A program made the position numbers and the translations under genes. Shown here one piece after another: positions 18,054-25,402 of a DNA stretch of 51,921 bases. The notes below the pieces were generated by a model, which ran no database searches, was not told the origin of the DNA, and worked only from the letters and a program-made list of their open reading frames with translations. Each line of letters begins with the position of its first letter. Position 1 is the stretch's first letter. The DNA is from Bifidobacterium tissieri (GTDB taxonomy: Bacteria > Actinomycetota > Actinomycetes > Actinomycetales > Bifidobacteriaceae), in NCBI RefSeq assembly GCF_002259645.1, contig NZ_MWWV01000014.1, forward strand, positions 1 through 51,921, in the 5' to 3' direction.

Positions 18054-18614
18054 TTATCGAATCACCTGCTCCATACCGTCGGCGAACCCATTGAGACGCA
18101 GCCTGCGTAGATGTTCCAGTTCCTCACTCATAGTCCGCGGCGGATTGTCTTTGCTGGCAACGACAGCATGCATCGCGTTCATGATGCTCTCCTGGTCACG
18201 TTCCAGCATCGCGCTTAGGAACTCATCGGGATGAACGGCCTTCACCGCGTATCGTGCAAGGTCTGCGTCCGGGAAGTCCTTGAGATTATAGGTGACAATG
18301 TAATCGGCGTCGGCCACCAGAGCGGCGGCGAGCACATGCCGGTCATCCGGATCCGGCAGTTCAATTGCTGATTCAAGGCGGCTCCAGCCATAGACGCAAT
18401 GGGTGGGATTCATTGGCGTAATGAACGACAGCAGACGATCCACCTGTTCCGGCGTGCGTCCGCGGCGTTCGATCAGCGCACGGCGTGCCTCCTCCAGTAT
18501 GCGCTCGGACCATACGGCATCGATTACCTGCCGCTCATCCAGCGTGAGCATGATGTCCAGCAGCCAGACCGCCGGGAAGATGTTGGCATCAAGCAATACG
18601 ACGAGTTTCGTCAC
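18054..18614 (-). CDS. PIN-domain toxin (VapC-like)
   Basis: Probable ribonuclease toxin of a type II toxin-antitoxin pair. In the 186 residues the PIN acidic residues are visible: Asp9 in VVLLDANIF, Glu41/Glu42 in RILEEARRAL, Asp90/Asp91 in LPDPDDRHVLAAAL and Asp104 in ADADYIVTYNLKDF. A helical C-terminal region follows (SEELEHLRRLRLNG). The start is GTG at 18612-18614 with GGAGATC upstream. It is 18 bp behind the antitoxin gene on the same strand and converges with DUF721. The two stops are 57 bp apart, so the module was dropped right behind the replication operon. RNA target unknown. Confidence 0.85.
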   Translation of the reverse strand: MTKLVVLLDANIFPAVWLLDIMLTLDERQVIDAVWSERILEEARRALIERRGRTPEQVDRLLSFITPMNPTHCVYGWSRLESAIELPDPDDRHVLAAALVADADYIVTYNLKDFPDADLARYAVKAVHPDEFLSAMLERDQESIMNAMHAVVASKDNPPRTMSEELEHLRRLRLNGFADGMEQVIR

Positions 18615-18632
18615 GATACGATCTCCGATGCG

Positions 18633-19046
18633 TCAGTCGAAATTGGCAACGTAGGCCGCATCATCTTCGTCATACAGACCCATCTCCATAGCCGCGCGGC
18701 GCATCGATGACAAGGACTGCTCCATACGCTCGCGCTCACGCCGCTGATAGTCCATCACGTCGGTCACATCCACCATGCGACGACCGGTGGCACCGTTGCG
18801 GGTGAACGGGAGTCGGCCGGAATCGAGGATGCGTGCCACTGTACGGGCCGAGCAATTCAGCAGTTTCGCAGCCTCGCCAGTCGTGATCATACGACGCTGA
18901 CCCATGACGCCAAGAGCAGCGTTCAGCGCGGCCTCGTATGCTTCGGCGTTCAACTCCACAACGTCACCATCGGCGTTGACAAGAGCTCTGTCTCCACGCG
19001 GAATCGTCGTTCCCTTAGACTGGGGCATCTCAAGTACGGCAGTCAT
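18633..19046 (-). CDS. Excisionase-type HTH antitoxin
   Basis: Likely antitoxin and autorepressor for the PIN toxin behind it. The 137 residues have a helix-turn-helix of the MerR/excisionase type at about 53-80 (MITTGEAAKLLNCSARTVAR, then ILDSGRLPF), followed by a wing RRMVDVTDVMDY. The C-terminal ~40 residues are charged and helical (RRERERMEQSLSSMRRAAM), a plausible toxin-neutralising segment. AAGGAGAAACC precedes the ATG. A good promoter lies 23-51 bp upstream. The toxin starts 18 bp after its stop, as expected for a co-transcribed pair with the antitoxin first. Confidence 0.82.
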   Translation of the reverse strand: MTAVLEMPQSKGTTIPRGDRALVNADGDVVELNAEAYEAALNAALGVMGQRRMITTGEAAKLLNCSARTVARILDSGRLPFTRNGATGRRMVDVTDVMDYQRRERERMEQSLSSMRRAAMEMGLYDEDDAAYVANFD

Positions 19047-19068
19047 GGTTTCTCCTTACGTTGACACT

Positions 19069-19097
19069 ATCCTATCAATTCCTGACAAAACTGACAA
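19069..19097 (-). promoter_or_regulatory. Promoter of the toxin-antitoxin operon
   Basis: On the minus strand, TTGTCA (19092-19097) and TAGGAT (19069-19074) are separated by exactly 17 bp. The word TGTCAG occurs twice, 3 bp apart, within and next to the -35 element, and a TTGACAC-like word lies just downstream, so an overlapping operator is plausible. Confidence 0.65.
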
Positions 19098-19194
19098 TAG
19101 TTCGTAATGGTCGTAAGAGTTGACCAACAGACTCATCCAGGTGGTCAGGTTTGCGATGTCGGTTACGGGAAGTGTGTGATGGCGCTGGAGTTGG

Positions 19195-19532
19195 CTATGA
19201 CCGACGTGGGCGAGGCGGCCGACCGTATGGAGGCCATGTTCGCCATGCCTGATGTCAGCCAGTTCATGACGGACAAGGACGCTGGAAGCTCTTCCGGGTG
19301 CCGTGCCGATCACGGAAGTTTTCAAGGCTATACGCGGTGTGCCGCAGGCATTGCCGTGCGTGACCATTGTCGTCCACATCTCATGATTCCGCAGCTCAGG
19401 GAGAAGATCGCGTCACGGTTGGAGGGCATGCCGATCGACCGTATTGTCGTTACCGGCCCCCGTGCCGACACCGTTCGTCATGGCTCCAACGACCGTCTCA
19501 CCGGCCAATGGCGTCCCCGCGGTCGATCCTGA
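19195..19532 (+). pseudogene. Scrambled second copy of the recF-DUF721 junction
   Basis: The sequence reads first as the recF tail (DVGEAADRMEAMFAMPDVSQ, against DVGEVVDRMEALFAVPDVSQ in recF) through FMTDKD. It then jumps by internal deletions to pieces of DUF721: a short RCAAGIA, then AVRDHCRPHLMI. The last part reads PQLREKIASRLEGMPIDRIV onward to the C-terminal WRPRGRS and stop. The order is kept but most of DUF721 is gone. The frame is open from an ATG at 19107 and fuses both tails, so expression is not excluded. I read it as a remnant left by a duplication or recombination that brought in the toxin-antitoxin genes. Confidence 0.85.
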
Positions 19533-19650
19533 AGAATGTGTTGACATTGCATCGAAGACAAGTCGAATCCGGAGCTCAAATTCTTTCACCTGATTTAGAT
19601 AGAGGTAGAATACTAGTGTCTCCGGTCGGATGCATTATATGGAGAAGAAT

Positions 19651-21096
19651 ATGGTCGCAAACTACTGTGCGAGAAAGTGCAAATCATATATTGCCATTCT
19701 TCTCAGCATTCTCGTATTCTTCTCCCCATCCTCCCTGGCATTTGCGGAAACGTCCAGCAAATCACCCATCCCCGCGAATGCTCAGGTATTGGAAAATCCG
19801 AATTGCATTATTTCTTATCCGGACCAATTGGAATTATCTCCAGATGAGAAAACCATCTACGTGTTCACCGGTATTGGCGGGGCAGGCGATACCATATGCG
19901 TTATTGACACGCAGGCCATGCAGATCCGAGGTATTGTAACCCTCCCCGGCCCTAATGCAGGAGATTATTGGAGTCATCCTGTCTTTTCCCCTGACGGGAC
20001 AACCCTATATAGCCTCTATAAGGCCGATGATCGGAATGAGGCCATAGCGGCAATCGACACGACAACGCTCGCCATTTCTCGCACATATCCGCTATCTGGG
20101 GGTGGGCACTTTAAACTTTCACAAGACGGCAAAACTCTAGTCGTGCTCGAGGGGTGGCCGGAGGACTTCACTATTCCAGAGCTACGTACTATAACAACAG
20201 ACGATGGCACAAGTACGCAACCCATACTCTTGCGAGGCCACAACCCGGTCATACAATCCCTCTCGCCCAGCGGAAGGAATTTATATATTCAAGAAGTCGA
20301 CAAACAGGGCACTGCATGGTTGAAATCCATAGATACCTCCACCGGAGCATTCAATGACGTTGCTGAATTACATGATCGAAGCTATTTTATTTCCGCTGAA
20401 ACCTCCGATCATAGCACCCTCTTTGTTCCAGAAAAAGATAATATTGTTGCAATACATACCGACAGCAAAAAAGTGACTCCGCTGATACAGGAACAACATT
20501 CCGTAACGCATCTGTCGGCTTCGAAAGACGGCAATCACCTCCTCATCAATGAATCGATTCGTGACGGTAGTGGAAACGTCATCAAGTCAAATACAAGAAT
20601 CATCAATACCGTCACTGCAGCAACATTAGCCAATACAGATGAGTACCTAACTGCGTTAAGCAAGAAAGGAGATTTTGCATATGGGGTTTCCCTACCGGAT
20701 GATGAGCAAGCTTACACAATAAAAACCATGATTTTATCCACGAATTCACAACCGACAGTACAGTCGGTGACTGTTCCTCATCATCCTCAATATCCACAGC
20801 AATATCAATTAGGATCATATGAGATTTCCTCTGACGGAAAAACTATTTATCAGGTATTCGTCAGCGATCATGCAGTAACCCATGCCGGTTATGCAGATGC
20901 GAATGAGCCAGGATATCTGATGGCCGTTCGCATGCCGGCGTCGGCAACGACACCGCCTGAAGTTGTCGTTGCCGACCATTCCGAAGATCGACGAGCGGCC
21001 GTCTTTGCCATTGTGACGACTATCGCGATCGTCATCTTCGGCTGTGCGAGCATAACTGTGTACCGTCATTTACGTAGAACCAATATCAGACGGTAA
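19651..21096 (+). CDS. Exported, membrane-anchored beta-propeller-like protein 1
   Basis: A predicted surface protein of 481 residues; function unknown. An N-terminal signal peptide (basic ARKCKS, then YIAILLSILVFFSPSSLAFA) is probably cleaved after AFA near residue 32. The body has YncE/WD40-like propeller blades, recognisable by repeated SPDGTTLYSLY, SQDGKTLVVLE, SPSGRNLYIQE and SSDGKTIYQVF motifs. The C-terminus has a single membrane helix (FAIVTTIAIVIFGCASITVY) and a basic tail HLRRTNIRR, so the propeller faces outward. I chose the ATG at 19651 (GGAGAAG just upstream); an ATG seven codons earlier lacks a ribosome site. It is visibly AT-richer than its neighbours, pointing to acquisition. 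Its neighbour at 21218 is a paralogue. Confidence 0.8.
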   Translation: MVANYCARKCKSYIAILLSILVFFSPSSLAFAETSSKSPIPANAQVLENPNCIISYPDQLELSPDEKTIYVFTGIGGAGDTICVIDTQAMQIRGIVTLPGPNAGDYWSHPVFSPDGTTLYSLYKADDRNEAIAAIDTTTLAISRTYPLSGGGHFKLSQDGKTLVVLEGWPEDFTIPELRTITTDDGTSTQPILLRGHNPVIQSLSPSGRNLYIQEVDKQGTAWLKSIDTSTGAFNDVAELHDRSYFISAETSDHSTLFVPEKDNIVAIHTDSKKVTPLIQEQHSVTHLSASKDGNHLLINESIRDGSGNVIKSNTRIINTVTAATLANTDEYLTALSKKGDFAYGVSLPDDEQAYTIKTMILSTNSQPTVQSVTVPHHPQYPQQYQLGSYEISSDGKTIYQVFVSDHAVTHAGYADANEPGYLMAVRMPASATTPPEVVVADHSEDRRAAVFAIVTTIAIVIFGCASITVYRHLRRTNIRR

Positions 21097-21139
21097 TGCT
21101 TATGTACATCTTTTTTATATTACGAAATGCTTCTGATGT

Positions 21140-21185
21140 GGGGGGGGTATTGTAGTAACTATCGACGTTGATAGTATTCGATAGT
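21140..21185 (+). promoter_or_regulatory. G8 tract, possible promoter and 8-bp inverted repeat before propeller 2
   Basis: Eight G's (21140-21147) lie two bases before a possible -35 TTGTAG (21150-21155), with a possible -10 TAGTAT (21172-21177) 16 bp on. An inverted repeat ACTATCGA / TCGATAGT (21158-21165 and 21178-21185) covers the spacer and -10. Length changes in the G run could affect this promoter, but the promoter call itself is weak. Confidence 0.4.
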
Positions 21186-21217
21186 GATGGCATGCCGGTT
21201 CACGAAAGGTGGACGCG

Positions 21218-22701
21218 ATGATCAATGATAAACGCGGGATTCGCATCCTTATATATGTGATGATGATGCTTATGGCAGTCATCCTCGGCATCGCGCCCGC
21301 CCTTCCGGTAAACGCTTCGACCCCCCCCAGACTCAAGTCGCAACTCAGAAAACGCTATCCATTCATGATCCATCCTGCCTGAGCTCGGATTCCATCAATC
21401 TCACGCTCAGCCCAGATGGAAAAACCGCATATGTGTTCACGCGAGGAAGTACCATTTGCGCGATTAATACCGAGGACATGTCCATTCGTCATATTATTCA
21501 CACACCTGCAGATAATAATTCCTATATACGCATTCAGCCGCCCGTTTTCACCTCGGACGGGAACACCATGTTCACTTTATGCTCGGATGATGCAGCGCTC
21601 CGTATTGTCGCGATCGACACCAGAACATTTGAAGTGCAAGATCTGTCCTCCGTTTTGGGAAGCGGCACGGGGATGTTCGACCTGTCTTCGGATGGCTCAC
21701 GGCTGTTTACTATCGGTACGGACGGTGCAGGTCAATGGCAAATGCAGGAATATGACATAGCGAAGAGAACCGTCATTGCCAAACATCGTCTTGAATATCC
21801 TCACAGCATAGGGGGCGTGAAAGGATACGCAGTATCCCCTGATTCCAGTCACTACTTTGCCTCATTGGATACTGATCCCGGAGAGATCAACCAGGGCAAA
21901 CTGATATCGATAAACACTGCAGATGGCTCAATTAGCGATCTGTCATTTGACGTAGCCTCATCAAGACCTGAGATTACAAAGGATCGGAAAACAATATATG
22001 TGTTGTCCAGAGATAAAAAATCCATCATTGCGGTCAATGCGATAGAGAACAGGGCATCTCAGATTTATACAGCACCAAATGGTGAAAAAATCGATGGACT
22101 GGAACTATCCGGTCAGGATAATGCATTGATGTTCACCGAGAACAACAGCATCTCTCGAGTGCTCGACACCAAAACCGACGATGCGACCTACTCTACACGT
22201 TATCAGCATGGAGATTTCATATCTCCCGATGGAGCCACGATCTATGTCACCGACACCTTCTTGGACCAGAAGACACATGCAGTAAAACTACTTGTTCAAT
22301 CGGTCAGTATCGATGCAACAGCAGACCAGCAGAAATCATCATCCGTCGAAGTTTTCAGTTTTCCCGCTGACAACTCACCGCAGAAAGAATTCCAAGCGAT
22401 GTTTTCTTCAAATGGAAGTCTCTATCTGCTGTTCACCGGAGCCGGAGGCGATGGCACTCAACTCAATGACTATACCGATCCGATGAAAGCTGGAATCCTG
22501 TTGAAGGTGCATTCGAGCACGTTTTTGGAATCGGCGAAGAGTCCCCGGATTTCAGCGTCTCCGCAGTCGGAGAACGGTTCAGTGAGGACACAAGGCAGAG
22601 CTGCTGCTGTAGCTGTTGCCGTCGGCTGCTGTGTTGCCATCATTGGTTGTATCTGCATTGCTGCAGAACGCTATGTGCGAAAGTCGAAGTCGGTGAGATA
22701 G
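21218..22701 (+). pseudogene. Beta-propeller-like protein 2, frame broken at a C8 tract (possible phase-variable gene)
   Basis: Paralogue of the preceding gene. The ATG at 21218 (AAAGGTGG upstream) opens a signal peptide (basic MINDKRGIR, hydrophobic MMMLMAVILGIAPALPV, NAS). The frame then enters eight C's at 21321-21328 and stops at 21380-21382. The rest is intact in the +1 frame: SSDSINLTLSPDGKTAYVFT directly after the tract matches YPDQLELSPDEKTIYVFT of protein 1. The propeller continues to a C-terminal membrane helix (AVAVAVGCCVAIIGCICIA) and basic RYVRKSKSVR, ending at 22701. Nine C's would give one 494-residue protein, close to the 481 of its sibling. The downstream frame has no good start of its own. 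The coding part lacks other damage, so this is more likely switched off by slippage (or a sequencing error) than decayed. Confidence 0.75.
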
Positions 22702-22986
22702 GCGTCTGCCCTTCGAAGTCGAAGATGCGATGTGACTGCGCTTAACCGGGCGGCGAGTTCCCCCGTGAGTCCGGATGCTGAGGTGGGAAGTGAAGAGTGG
22801 GCGGATATTGGGGTATATACGGGCGAGGGTCCGGAGATGGTAGTACCCTAATCTCAGTATGTAAAACGCGCGTATGGCCCCATATTTCGAGATTTTGGGC
22901 ATGGTGCCCTTAGGGGAAGCCTCAAAACCTGTGGAAAACGTGAGAATGGGCCCTTGTGCGTCAGGGCTAGTTGGAAAGGACAGTTG
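22702..22986 (+). promoter_or_regulatory. gyrB leader region
   Basis: The 285 bp between propeller 2 and gyrB hold no gene. The last part has GGAAAGGA (22973-22980), which selects the GTG at 22987 as gyrB start over in-frame TTGs at 22954 and 22984. A TGTGGAAAA word at about 22930 resembles a relaxed DnaA box. No convincing promoter was found by eye. Confidence 0.5.
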
Positions 22987-25131
22987 GTGGCAGACCAGAC
23001 CCAGGATTCGCCCGAAGAAACCAACGACGGCGTCCAGTCGGACGCTGCGCAGAACATTGACAATCCCGCCGGCGACGCTGCGGACGAGATCAGCGAAGCC
23101 GACATCAAGAACGGACAGCTCGACGATTCGCTTGCACCCCAGCACTACGACGCCAGCGACCTCAAGGTGCTCGAAGGCCTTGAAGCAGTACGCATCCGTC
23201 CCGGTATGTACATCGGCTCCACCGGACCGCGAGGACTGCATCATCTTGTGTACGAGATCGTCGACAACTCAGTCGACGAGGCGCTCGCCGGCTACGCCAC
23301 GCATATCGAAGTGAGCATCCTGCCGGACAACGGCATCCGCGTGGTTGACAACGGCCGAGGCATCCCGGTCGACATCGTTCCCGGCGAAGGCATCTCCGGC
23401 GTCGAAACGGTGATGACCAAGCTGCACGCCGGCGGCAAGTTCGGCGGCGGCGGATACGCGGTCTCCGGCGGTCTGCACGGCGTGGGCATCTCCGTCGTCA
23501 ACGCACTGTCCACCCGCGTGGACGTGGAAGTGCGCCGACAGGGCTTCCACTGGGCTCAGACGTACATCGACCAGAAGCCGCAGGGACGACTCAAGCAGGG
23601 CTCTCCCATGGGCCCCGACGAGCACACCGGCACGTCCGTGACGTTCTGGGCGGATCCGGCGATCTTCGAAACGACCGAATACGACTTCGAGACGCTGCGT
23701 TCCCGCTTCCAGCAGATGGCCTTCCTCAACAAGGGTCTGAAGATCTCGCTCACCGATCTGCGCACCGTGGACCAGGCCGGTGACGAAGTGACCGGCGAGG
23801 ACTCCGACACCCCGGCCGAGGAACGTCACCAGAGCGTGACCTACCAGTATGTCAACGGCATCAAGGACTACGTGGAGTACATGGTCAAGTCGAAGAAGGC
23901 CACGCCTGTGGTCGACGACGTGATCGACTTCGCCGCGGAGGACCTGAAGCTCGGCATCTCCGCCGAAATCGCCATGCAGTGGACGAGCGCCTACTCCGAA
24001 TCCGTGCACACCTTCGCGAACACCATCTCCACCACCGAAGGCGGCACCCACGAGGAAGGCTTCCGCGCCGCGCTCACCACGCTGGTGAATCGCTACGCCC
24101 GCGAGAAGAACATCCTCAAGGACAAGGACGAGAACCTGTCCGGCGACGACGTGCGTGAAGGACTGACCGCCGTGGTGTCCGTGAAGCTCACCACCCCGCA
24201 GTTCGAAGGCCAGACCAAGACCAAGCTCGGCAACTCCGAGGCCAAGGCGTTCGTGCAGCGTGTGATGACCGACAAGCTCGGCGACTGGTTCGATGCCAAT
24301 CCCGCCGGCGCCAAGATGATCATCCAGAAGGGCATCGAGGCATCCCGCGCCCGCATCGCCGCCAAGAAGGCCCGCGAATCCACGCGACGCAAGTCCATCT
24401 TCGAGACCGCCGGTATGCCGGACAAGCTCAAGGACTGCCAGTCGAACAACCCGGAGGAATGCGAGCTGTTCATCGTCGAGGGTGATTCCGCAGGCGGTTC
24501 CGCCATCCAGGGACGCAACCCGGAGACGCAGGCCATCCTGCCGCTGCGAGGCAAGATCCTCAACACCGAGCGTGCGTCGATCGACCGCATCATGAAGTCC
24601 GACACCATCGAATCGCTGATCACCGCGGTGGGCGGCGGCTACGGCGAGGACTTCGACCTGAGCAAGGTGCGCTATCACAAGGTCATCATCATGGCCGATG
24701 CCGATGTCGACGGCGCGCACATCGCCACGCTGAACCTGACGCTGTTCTTCCGCTACATGCGCCCGATGATCACCGCTGGATACGTGTACGTGGCCATGCC
24801 GCCGCTCTACCGACTCAAGTGGACGCGCGGCGATCACGACTACGTGTACACCGACGCCGAGCGTGACGCCAAGCTCGCCGCAGGCAAGGCCGCGGGACGT
24901 CAGCTGCCCAAGGGCGAAGGCATCCAGCGTTACAAGGGTCTGGGCGAGATGACGTATCAGGAGCTGTGGGAGACGACCATGGACCCCGAGCACCGCATCC
25001 TCAAGCAGATCCACATCGAAGACGCGGCCGCCGCCGACGAGACATTCTCCATGCTCATGGGCGACGACGTGGAACCGCGCCGCCTGTTCATCCAGCGCAA
25101 TGCAAAGGACGTTCGTTTCATCGACGCGTGA
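22987..25131 (+). CDS. gyrB: DNA gyrase subunit B
   Basis: ATPase subunit of gyrase (A2B2), which introduces negative supercoils. The 714 residues begin at GTG with an acidic, variable stretch of about 50. The GHKL ATPase domain then shows [10 protein letters not shown] (71-80) and the ATP-binding VDNSVDEAL (92-100). The Toprim domain has EGDSAGGSA from Glu498, followed by PLRGKILN and the metal site DADVDGAHI. The C-terminus ends RFIDA. Sequence containing the stop codon is repeated twice more in tandem just downstream. It is separated from gyrA by 271 bp, unlike the tight spacing in many actinobacteria. Confidence 0.97.
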   Translation: MADQTQDSPEETNDGVQSDAAQNIDNPAGDAADEISEADIKNGQLDDSLAPQHYDASDLKVLEGLEAVRIRPGMYIGSTGPRGLHHLVYEIVDNSVDEALAGYATHIEVSILPDNGIRVVDNGRGIPVDIVPGEGISGVETVMTKLHAGGKFGGGGYAVSGGLHGVGISVVNALSTRVDVEVRRQGFHWAQTYIDQKPQGRLKQGSPMGPDEHTGTSVTFWADPAIFETTEYDFETLRSRFQQMAFLNKGLKISLTDLRTVDQAGDEVTGEDSDTPAEERHQSVTYQYVNGIKDYVEYMVKSKKATPVVDDVIDFAAEDLKLGISAEIAMQWTSAYSESVHTFANTISTTEGGTHEEGFRAALTTLVNRYAREKNILKDKDENLSGDDVREGLTAVVSVKLTTPQFEGQTKTKLGNSEAKAFVQRVMTDKLGDWFDANPAGAKMIIQKGIEASRARIAAKKARESTRRKSIFETAGMPDKLKDCQSNNPEECELFIVEGDSAGGSAIQGRNPETQAILPLRGKILNTERASIDRIMKSDTIESLITAVGGGYGEDFDLSKVRYHKVIIMADADVDGAHIATLNLTLFFRYMRPMITAGYVYVAMPPLYRLKWTRGDHDYVYTDAERDAKLAAGKAAGRQLPKGEGIQRYKGLGEMTYQELWETTMDPEHRILKQIHIEDAAAADETFSMLMGDDVEPRRLFIQRNAKDVRFIDA

Positions 25132-25203
25132 GCGGAGATGAACAGACAGCGCTGCATCGACGCGTGAGCGGAGATGAATAGACAGCACTGCATCGACGCC
25201 TGA
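25119..25203. repeat. 36-bp tandem repeat overlapping the gyrB stop
   Basis: The unit starting CATCGACGCGTGAGCGGAG occurs at 25119 and 25155, with a partial third copy at 25191; the period is exactly 36 bp. The first copy contains the last four codons and stop of gyrB, so each copy restates the gyrB terminus. The third copy flows into a hairpin ATCGACGCC / GGCGTCGAT (25192-25214). Confidence 0.85.
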
Positions 25204-25226
25204 CGGGCGTCGATAAAGCGAACGTA

Positions 25227-25298
25227 GACGCCGGGAAAAGCTGAATGTCCAGTGGACATTCAGCCCGGCGTCCCTCGCGCTTCCTACGAAGCGCGAGG
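25227..25298. terminator. Two strong hairpins between gyrB and gyrA
   Basis: First hairpin: GACGCCGG (25227-25234) pairs with 25265-25272 and encloses GCTGAATGTCCA (25240-25251) pairing with 25253-25264, with an AAAA bulge. Second: CCTCGCGCTTC (25273-25283) pairs with 25288-25298 with a 4-nt loop. They abut each other. No T run follows, so they may be attenuator, processing or stability elements rather than full terminators. Confidence 0.6.
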
Positions 25299-25402
25299 CA
25301 AGACCAAGCTCCTGAATGACCGTGGGACCCAAGGCGTGAGTACGCCCCCACCCCAGTCACCACATCCCCCATCACAGGGAGCCAATAACAAAGGAACCAT
25401 CA

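Noticed and set aside
19107-19194. Independent start of a functional recF-DUF721 fusion protein
   Set aside because: The first 29 codons match neither parent and the rest lacks most of both domains; better read as a remnant, although the frame is open.
21321-21328. Programmed ribosomal frameshift at the C8 tract
   Set aside because: Not excluded, but no obvious downstream stimulatory hairpin is visible and replication slippage in a C run is the simpler explanation. A plain sequencing error also remains possible.
23269-25332. 687-codon open frame antisense to gyrB
   Set aside because: Shadow of gyrB codon usage in high-GC DNA; no ribosome site and no family resemblance.
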